A stretch of 64,000 nucleotides of DNA from Maricaulis sp963975345 (lineage in GTDB: Bacteria; Pseudomonadota; Alphaproteobacteria; Caulobacterales; Maricaulaceae), in the NCBI RefSeq assembly GCF_963975345.1, contig NZ_CAXBGE010000002.1, positions 1 through 64,000 of the forward strand, given 5' to 3'. This document shows, piece after piece, positions 58,802 to 64,000 of the stretch (its first letter is position 1; every line of letters begins with the position of its first letter). Under the pieces are notes generated by a model. That model was not told where the DNA came from and did no database searches. It saw nothing but the letters and a program-made list of their open reading frames with translations. The position numbers were made by a program, and so were the translations under genes.

Positions 58802-58806
58802 GATTC
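58802..58806. promoter_or_regulatory. GANTC (CcrM methylation) site upstream of nrdA
   Basis: GATTC occurs 46 bases upstream of the nrdA ATG, within its untranslated leader or promoter. Where CcrM is present this adenine is methylated in a cell-cycle-dependent way. A single five-base match can be chance; it gains weight from the CtrA-type site nearby. Confidence 0.35.
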
Positions 58807-58838
58807 GCGTACCCGGCAGGCCTGAACGGCCGGAAATT

Positions 58839-58885
58839 CCTGTATAGTGTGCCGCTGTCTCCAGCCGACCCAACATATAGTGGAT
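58839..58885 (-). promoter_or_regulatory. Pair of NrdR-like boxes upstream of nrdA
   Basis: On the minus strand, CACTATATGTTG (about 58883-58872) and ACACTATACAGG (about 58850-58839) both contain the CACTATA half of the NrdR box. The repeats are 33 bases apart, close to the three-helical-turn spacing usual for NrdR pairs. NrdR is the ATP/dATP-sensing repressor of ribonucleotide reductase genes. The match to the full palindrome is imperfect, especially in the second box. Confidence 0.5.
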
Positions 58886-58937
58886 CAACCTTTGCCCGTC
58901 GGTCAACGGGGCATACAGGTCGAAAGTGGTTTTTTTA

Positions 58938-58954
58938 GTTAATGACCGATTAAC
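58938..58954. promoter_or_regulatory. CtrA-type site TTAA-N7-TTAA upstream of nrdA
   Basis: GTTAATGACCGATTAAC contains TTAA (58939-58942), seven bases, TTAA (58950-58953), the full CtrA consensus, and is also a 6-base inverted repeat. It lies 182 bases upstream of the nrdA start and is the only perfect copy I noticed in the window. Confidence 0.5.
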
Positions 58955-59032
58955 GACCAGGGCAAGCCGGCACACCCGGTTAATCTCCGAGGCGCCGCTC
59001 ATAAACAATTCCTGAAAGCGCCCGAGCCTCGC

Positions 59033-62000
59033 TTAGGAGAGGTTGAGCAATTCCGGGTCGCCGCCCTGGGCCGCGATATTGACCGTGACGCAACGCTCGC
59101 CAGCAAACCGGTGCAGATAGTGCGGCCCGCCTGCCTTCGGTCCCGTCCCCGACAAGCCCTCGCCGCCGAAGGGTTGAACCCCGACCACGGCCCCGGTCAT
59201 GGAGCGGTTGACGTAGACATTACCCGCCGGCACCGCCGACTGAATTTGCCTGTGGAAACTCTCCAACCGCGAGTGAATGCCCAAGGTCAGACCATAGCCC
59301 TTGTCGGCGAGGGCGGCGGCCATATCGTACAATTGATTCCGCTTGTATCGGATCACGTGCAGAATCGGGCCGAACACTTCGCGTTCGAGCAGGTCGAGCG
59401 AGGGCAGTTCCACCAGGGCCGGGCCAAAATAGCACCCGGTCTCACCCCAGGAACCGGAGTCGAGATGGCGGATGACCGTGCCCTGGGCTTCCATGCGCTC
59501 CATATGCCGCAACAGGATTTCGCGCGCTTCACCATCGATCACCGGACCGACATCGGTCGCCGGATCGGCCGGATCGCCGATGGCCAACTCATCCATCGCA
59601 CCAGCCAGCGCCGCGATGGTCGCGTCAGCGGTATCTTCAGGGATCAGAATGATACGCAGGGCCGAACACCGCTGGCCCGCCGAACCGAAGGCCGAAACGA
59701 TGGCATCATCGACAACCTGTTCGCGCAGCGCCGTGGTGTCGACGAACATCGCATTGAGCCCGCCGGTTTCCGCGATCAGCGGTCCGATCGCGCAGTCGCG
59801 TGCCGCCAGCGAACGATTGATCATCCGCGCCACTTCCGTCGAGCCGGTGAAAGCCACACCCGCCGTGCGCGGATCATTGGTCAGCGCCGCGCCGACAGTT
59901 TCGCCGCGTCCCGGCAGGATGTGCAGCACTTCGACCGGCAGACCGGCCTCGAAAAACAGCATTGCCGCCTCGTGAGCGATCAGCGGTGTCTGCTCGGCCG
60001 GCTTGGCGAGTACGGCATTGCCGGCAGCCAAGGCCGCGGCCACTTGGCCGGTCATGATCGCCAGTGGGAAATTCCACGGGCTGATGCAAACAAACACGCC
60101 GCGGCCCTTCAGGCCGAGATGATTGGTTTCGCCAGCCGGGCCGGGCAGGCGTTCCGGTGTCTCGAATTCGCGCTCGGCCTGGGCGGCGTAATAGCGGCAG
60201 AAATCAGCCGCCTCGCGCACTTCGGCAATCCCGTCGGCGAGCGTTTTGCCGGCTTCGCGCGCCATCAGCGCCAGGAAGCGATCCGCATCGGCTTCCAGCG
60301 CGTCGGCCATCTTGCGCAGGATCGCGCCGCGCGCCTTGCCGCCACGCGCATCCCAAATCCGTTGCGCTGCGACCGCATGCTCAAACGCCGCGTCGACATC
60401 TTCGGTCGTCGCTTCAAGCACCGTGCCGACGACGCGCGAGCGGTCGACCGGGCTGGTGACCGGCATTTCCTGACCCGCCCGGGCGGCGCCGCCCAAAAGC
60501 GGCACCCCGCAAACCAGCGGCGCGGCAACAATCGGTCCCGCCGCATCGAGCGCGGCGACAGCCTTGGCGAGACGGTCACGGACAGCCAATTGCGTCAAAT
60601 CAATGCCAGCCGAATTAGCACGCTCCGGGCCATACAGCGCCATTGGCGTTGCGATGGAAGGGTGGCGGGCAATCGGGCTGGTCAGCTCAAACGGACCGCG
60701 CGCGACGTCTTCCGCCGCGACATCCGGATCGAGGAAGGAGTGAACGAAGGAGCTGTTGGCACCATTTTCCAGCAAGCGCCGCACCAGATAGGGCAGCAGG
60801 TCTTCATGGCTGCCGACCGGCGCATAGACGCGCACGGCGCGGTCGCCATAAGCCTCGGCAGCGGCCAGATACAAGGGCTCGCCCATGCCGTGCAGACGCT
60901 GGAACTCATAGTCTTCGACGCCGGCCTGGTCAGCCAGATCTCGGATCGCGCACAGCGAGTGGGCATTATGAGTGGCGAACTGGCCATAGATCGCGTCGGG
61001 TGCGGCGAGCATGGCGCGGGCGCAGCCGAGATAATTGAGATCGGTCGCCGGCTTGGTGGTCCAGACCGGAAAGTCCGGCCAGCCCATCTGATGCGCCAGC
61101 TTGATCTCCGTATCCCAATACGCACCCTTGACCAGGCGCACCAGCAGACGGCGATTGGTGGCGCGGCCGAGCGCGATCAGGCGCTCGATCACTTGCGGCG
61201 CGCGCTTCTGATAGGCCTGGACAGCCAGGCCGAGCCCGTTCCAGCCTTCCAGCTCGGGTTCACGCGCCAGCCGCTCGAATAATTGCAGGGTAAGGACCAG
61301 ACGATCGGTTTCCTCGGCATCAAAGCACAGGCCGATATCCTGCGCCTTGGCGGCACGGGCCTGCTCCATCAAGAGCGGATAGACTTCCGCCATCACCCGC
61401 TCACGTTTGACGGCGTGCAGGCGTGGATGCAGGGCCGATATCTTGACCGAAACGCCATGCACCTGTTCGACCGAACCCTCACCGCGGGCCGCACCGACGA
61501 CGGCAATCGCGTCGAGATAGCGTTTTTGATAGCGCGCGGCATCGGCGGCTGTGCGGGCGCCCTCGCCCAGCATGTCGAAGGAACACAGGTTCGAGCCCGC
61601 CTTGCGGCCACGCTTGAGTGCTTCCTTGATGGTGCGCCCGAGCACGAATTGCTCGCCCATGATTCGCATCGCCTGCATCACAGCGGCGCGGATCACCGGC
61701 TCGCCGAGCTTGTGCGTCATCTTGCGCATATAGAGAGACGGGTTTTTGCGAGCCAGCGGATCAACCTCGATGATACCGCCCGTCATCATCAGACCGAGCG
61801 TCGAGGCATTGACCAGCCAGTTTTCCGATTTGCCGGCATGGCCGCCCCAATCACCGCCGGAGATTTTCTCGGCGATCAAACGGTCAGCGGTGGCCGCATC
61901 GGGCACGCGCAACAAGGCCTCGGCCAGGCACATCAGCGCAAGGCCCTCGCGATTCGACAGGCCGAATTCCTGCAGGAAGGATTCCATCAGTCCACGATTG

Positions 62001-62152
62001 CGGCTGGAGGCGCGGGCGCGCTCGACCAGCTTGATCGCATCGGTGCGGATGCGCGCCTGGGCAGCGTCGTCCAGACCGGTGCGGTCGGCAAGGTGTTTGA
62101 CCAATTCTGATTCGTCAGCGAATTTCGCCAGATCGAGATCGTCCCAATTCAT
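59033..62152 (-). CDS. putA: Bifunctional proline dehydrogenase / P5C dehydrogenase
   Basis: About 1039 residues. Proline dehydrogenase barrel: VSVKISALHPRL, RLLVRLVKGAYWDTEI, FATHNAHSLCAI, EFQRLHGMGEPLY. P5C dehydrogenase: ISPWNFPLAIMTGQVAAALA (NAD contact), ETGGLNAMFVD (Glu) and FGSAGQRCSALRI (catalytic Cys). It oxidises proline to glutamate in two channelled steps. The N-terminus lacks a ribbon-helix-helix domain, so this is the minimal non-regulatory PutA and must be regulated by something else. ATG 62150-62152 is chosen as the first Met before the conserved helical domain; the frame opens 31 codons earlier. Confidence 0.96.
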   Translation of the reverse strand: MNWDDLDLAKFADESELVKHLADRTGLDDAAQARIRTDAIKLVERARASSRNRGLMESFLQEFGLSNREGLALMCLAEALLRVPDAATADRLIAEKISGGDWGGHAGKSENWLVNASTLGLMMTGGIIEVDPLARKNPSLYMRKMTHKLGEPVIRAAVMQAMRIMGEQFVLGRTIKEALKRGRKAGSNLCSFDMLGEGARTAADAARYQKRYLDAIAVVGAARGEGSVEQVHGVSVKISALHPRLHAVKRERVMAEVYPLLMEQARAAKAQDIGLCFDAEETDRLVLTLQLFERLAREPELEGWNGLGLAVQAYQKRAPQVIERLIALGRATNRRLLVRLVKGAYWDTEIKLAHQMGWPDFPVWTTKPATDLNYLGCARAMLAAPDAIYGQFATHNAHSLCAIRDLADQAGVEDYEFQRLHGMGEPLYLAAAEAYGDRAVRVYAPVGSHEDLLPYLVRRLLENGANSSFVHSFLDPDVAAEDVARGPFELTSPIARHPSIATPMALYGPERANSAGIDLTQLAVRDRLAKAVAALDAAGPIVAAPLVCGVPLLGGAARAGQEMPVTSPVDRSRVVGTVLEATTEDVDAAFEHAVAAQRIWDARGGKARGAILRKMADALEADADRFLALMAREAGKTLADGIAEVREAADFCRYYAAQAEREFETPERLPGPAGETNHLGLKGRGVFVCISPWNFPLAIMTGQVAAALAAGNAVLAKPAEQTPLIAHEAAMLFFEAGLPVEVLHILPGRGETVGAALTNDPRTAGVAFTGSTEVARMINRSLAARDCAIGPLIAETGGLNAMFVDTTALREQVVDDAIVSAFGSAGQRCSALRIILIPEDTADATIAALAGAMDELAIGDPADPATDVGPVIDGEAREILLRHMERMEAQGTVIRHLDSGSWGETGCYFGPALVELPSLDLLEREVFGPILHVIRYKRNQLYDMAAALADKGYGLTLGIHSRLESFHRQIQSAVPAGNVYVNRSMTGAVVGVQPFGGEGLSGTGPKAGGPHYLHRFAGERCVTVNIAAQGGDPELLNLS

Positions 62153-62603
62153 GCGGTCACGAGACTGAGTATCCAAGGCCAATCCTCCATGACCGGCGGG
62201 CGGGGGCAGCCAGCCGGCAAATTTTCCGGAGCATGGTCGAGGCATTACGGCGCGGCAAGTCCAGTGAGCTGTGTCGCCGTTTGCACCCGTTCAGCACCGC
62301 CCCATATCGCCTCCGGGCCGGGCGTCGGGTGTGGAAAAACTTTGCGGACCGCGCGTGAAATCGGGCCGTGCGGCGATGAAAATATCGCGGCGAGCCGTGG
62401 CGGAGAAATATGCTTCGTCTTGACCGGCGCTGCATTTCGAGCCCTTTTCCTTGAGCAACACGCTGGCGGCACAGGTTGGGACACGATGCGGCATGGACAA
62501 ACCGCTTTCGCCGCTTCATGACCCTTCAATGCCCGCTATGCTGGGCTACAGACAGGACCGGCCGGCCAATCTCTGGCGCCGCCGGCAGCAAGAAGGCAGA
62601 CAG
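62153..62603. other. Intergenic region between divergent putA and glycosyltransferase
   Basis: 451 bases with no convincing gene; open frames on both strands are short and Arg/Pro-rich. It must contain the promoters of both flanking genes, but I could not identify a clear -35/-10 pair or operator. No separate regulator gene for putA is present. Confidence 0.6.
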
Positions 62604-63752
62604 TTGAACGCGATGACCCAAGCAAGCGAACATTCCGACGACACTCCGGAAACCGGCAATGGCGACGAGCGACCCCAGCGCATCATGCTGGTGACCGATG
62701 CCTGGGAGCCGCAAATGAACGGTGTCGTGCGCACTCTGTCGCGCACCGTCGCCGAATGCCGCGCCATGGGCCATGAGGTCGAAGTGATCCATCCCGGTCT
62801 CGGCTATAAGACAATGCCGCTGCCGACCTATCCGGAAATCCAGCTGGCGTTTGGCGCCCGCCGGGACATCGCCCGCCGCTTCAAGGAATTCGAACCGGAA
62901 GCGATTCATATCGCAACCGAAGGACCGCTGGGCATGGCGGCGCGTGCGATCTGCGTGAAGTGGAAACTGCCCTTCACGACCAGCTATCACACCAAATTTC
63001 CCGAATACATCAATACCCGTTTCCCCATCATCCCGCTGGCGGCGGGCTATACCTTCATGCGCTGGTTCCACAATGCTGGCGGCCGCATGATGGTGACGAC
63101 GCCGTCGATGCGCGATGATCTCGCTCTGCGCGGCTTCAAGCATTTGACGCCCTGGGCGCGCGGCGTCGACACGGTGCAATTTAATCCCGACAAGCGCCTC
63201 GTCGATGGCGAGGATGTCTATGCCGGACTGGAACGCCCGATCTGGGTCAATGTCGGACGCATCGCGGTCGAGAAGAATATCGAGGGCTTCCTCGAGCTCG
63301 ACCTGCCCGGCACCAAGGTTGTGGTCGGCGACGGACCGCAGCGCGAATCCCTCGGCGTAAAATATCCAAAAGCGGTTTTCCCGGGATCGAAATTCGGCGA
63401 CGAGCTGGCACGATATTTCGCCGATGCTGATGTCTTCGTCTTCCCAAGCTGGACCGACACATTCGGCCTCGTCAATCTGGAAGCCATGGCTTGCGGCACG
63501 CCTGTCGCGGCCTTCCCGGCGCACGGCCCCAAGGACATCATCCCGGGCTCAGGTGGCGGCTTCATCAATGACGATCTGCGTCAGGCCTGTCTCGATTGCC
63601 TCGATATCGACCGCGCCGCCCCGCGTGCCCATGCCGAGAAACATTCCTGGCACCAGTGCGCGATCGATTTCATCATCAATCTGAAACCGCAGCCCAAGCC
63701 GGAACGCCGCCGCTTCTGGCAACGCCTGCGCCGCCGGCGCATCGAGGACTAA
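62604..63752 (+). CDS. GT4-type glycosyltransferase
   Basis: 382 residues. N-terminal acceptor half: IMLVTDAWEPQMNGVVRTLS, AIHIATEGPLG-type stretch and FTTSYHTKFPEYINTRFP. C-terminal GT4 half: WVNVGRIAVEKNIEGFLELD, VVVGDGPQRESL and the E-x7-E nucleotide-sugar motif region FVFPSWTDTFGLVNLEAMAC. Such enzymes add sugars (often mannose or glucose) to lipids; the product is unknown. TTG 62604 has GAAGG seven bases upstream and is preferred to ATG 62613 or earlier in-frame Met codons. The C-terminus is strongly basic (ERRRFWQRLRRRRIED), suggesting membrane contact. Confidence 0.88.
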   Translation: MNAMTQASEHSDDTPETGNGDERPQRIMLVTDAWEPQMNGVVRTLSRTVAECRAMGHEVEVIHPGLGYKTMPLPTYPEIQLAFGARRDIARRFKEFEPEAIHIATEGPLGMAARAICVKWKLPFTTSYHTKFPEYINTRFPIIPLAAGYTFMRWFHNAGGRMMVTTPSMRDDLALRGFKHLTPWARGVDTVQFNPDKRLVDGEDVYAGLERPIWVNVGRIAVEKNIEGFLELDLPGTKVVVGDGPQRESLGVKYPKAVFPGSKFGDELARYFADADVFVFPSWTDTFGLVNLEAMACGTPVAAFPAHGPKDIIPGSGGGFINDDLRQACLDCLDIDRAAPRAHAEKHSWHQCAIDFIINLKPQPKPERRRFWQRLRRRRIED

Positions 63753-63761
63753 AACCCAAAC

Positions 63762-63790
63762 AAAAACGCCGCCCCGAGGGGCGGCGTTTT
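63762..63790. terminator. Bidirectional Rho-independent terminator
   Basis: AAAAACGCCGCCCC-GAGG then GGCGGCGTTTT gives a perfect GC stem with A-tract and T-tract on either side. It serves the glycosyltransferase gene (+) and the convergent pstS-like gene (-). Confidence 0.93.
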
Positions 63791-63812
63791 CCATTCTGGT
63801 GTGTAGTTGCGC

Positions 63813-64000
63813 TTATTCCGGCGCCTGCGTCATGGCGGTCAACGAGCGGGCCGCTTCGCCCATCGCTTCGCGGTCGGCATCGGGCAGCGGGATCAGGCCG
63901 CGATCGGTGAGATAGCCATACTCGCCCCAAGCGTCATCCGAGGTGAATTCGGCGATGTACTCGCGCAGACCCGGCACCAGATCGGCGTGCTGGTTCTTGA
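63813..64000 (-). CDS. pstS: Phosphate ABC transporter substrate-binding protein, C-terminal part (PstS-like)
   Basis: Only the last 62 codons are in the window; the gene continues beyond 64000. The minus strand reads KNQHADLVPGLREYIAEFTS, DDAWGEYGYLTDRGLIPLPD and ADREAMGEAARSLTAMTQAPE before TAA at 63815-63813. The pattern of a solvent helix, a W-G-E-x-G-Y-L-x-D-x-G-L-I-P-L-P stretch and a final helix is the C-terminal end of the PstS/SphX-type periplasmic phosphate-binding protein. It is convergent with the glycosyltransferase gene. Confidence 0.8.
   Translation of the reverse strand, partial: KNQHADLVPGLREYIAEFTSDDAWGEYGYLTDRGLIPLPDADREAMGEAARSLTAMTQAPE

Noticed and set aside
59111..61282. 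Very long open frame opposite putA (723 codons)
   Set aside because: Antisense shadow caused by high GC in third positions of putA; no recognisable domain.
1..64000. tRNA or rRNA genes, CRISPR arrays, prophage or insertion-sequence genes
   Set aside because: No tRNA arms, rRNA motifs, regularly spaced repeats, integrases or transposases were recognised by reading; a covariance-model scan would be decisive for tRNAs.

Overview
The window looks like a chromosomal segment of a GC-rich, stalked or dimorphic-type alphaproteobacterium, most likely of the Caulobacterales/Maricaulales group (Maricaulis/Hyphomonas relatives). The case rests on: the rpmH-rnpA-yidC-engB run next to dapD/dapE; an SRP RNA-dnaX-ybaB-recR cluster with an alphaproteobacterial-style DnaX; a Caulobacter-type cpa/tad pilus locus; a perfect TTAA-N7-TTAA (CtrA-type) site with a GANTC (CcrM) site upstream of nrdA; and NrdR-like boxes there. 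Taxonomy is inferred from gene content only; no rRNA or tRNA gene was seen. I see no prophage, insertion sequence or CRISPR array.

Layout. 1-122: tandem 61-bp repeat. 135-2397 (-): membrane VTT protein and sensor histidine kinase. 2458-8030 (+): strong promoter, rpmH, rnpA, yidC, engB, a double-DUF1036 secreted protein, HAD nucleotidase, dapD. 8011-14577: flavoprotein, small hypotheticals, cupin, dapE plus membrane partner, truA, fmt. 14664-17816: Kazal-domain lipoprotein, second lipoprotein, pirin, MFS transporter. 17923-19942 (-): def, rmuC. 20078-26055: CelD-like acetyltransferase, yhhQ, recR, ybaB, dnaX, SRP RNA, nudC. 26142-30366: small beta-barrel, anchored cytochrome c, NlpC/P60 hydrolase with MarR regulator, M17 aminopeptidase. 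30487-42887: complete Flp/Tad pilus locus: pilA and cpaABCDEF-tadBC leftward; a PilN-domain protein and two TadE-type pseudopilins rightward; tadD at the far end. 42884-47027: ECF sigma/anti-sigma pair divergent from a secreted subtilase, an alanine-rich tail-anchored protein and a surface-antigen-like protein. 47077-51481 (-): folate genes pabB/pabC, a tyrosine phosphatase, AMP nucleosidase. 51637-54264: fused aspartokinase-diaminopimelate decarboxylase, ending inside a REP-like element. 54646-58756 (-): nrdB, an LpxR-like barrel, nrdA. 59033-62152 (-): putA. 62604-63752: glycosyltransferase. 63813-64000 (-): 3' end of a pstS-like gene.

How they fit together. dapD, dapE and the LysC-LysA fusion give three pieces of the lysine/DAP pathway. 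The Tad genes encode prepilin, peptidase, secretin, lipoproteins, ATPase and inner-membrane platform of one pilus machine. The most novel-looking part is the ECF module. The sigma operon and the subtilase gene share a symmetric intergenic region in which GGAAG-N17-CGTT can be read in both directions, and the same spaced motif recurs before the next gene. This predicts a local, self-controlled regulon making surface and secreted proteins beside the pilus locus.
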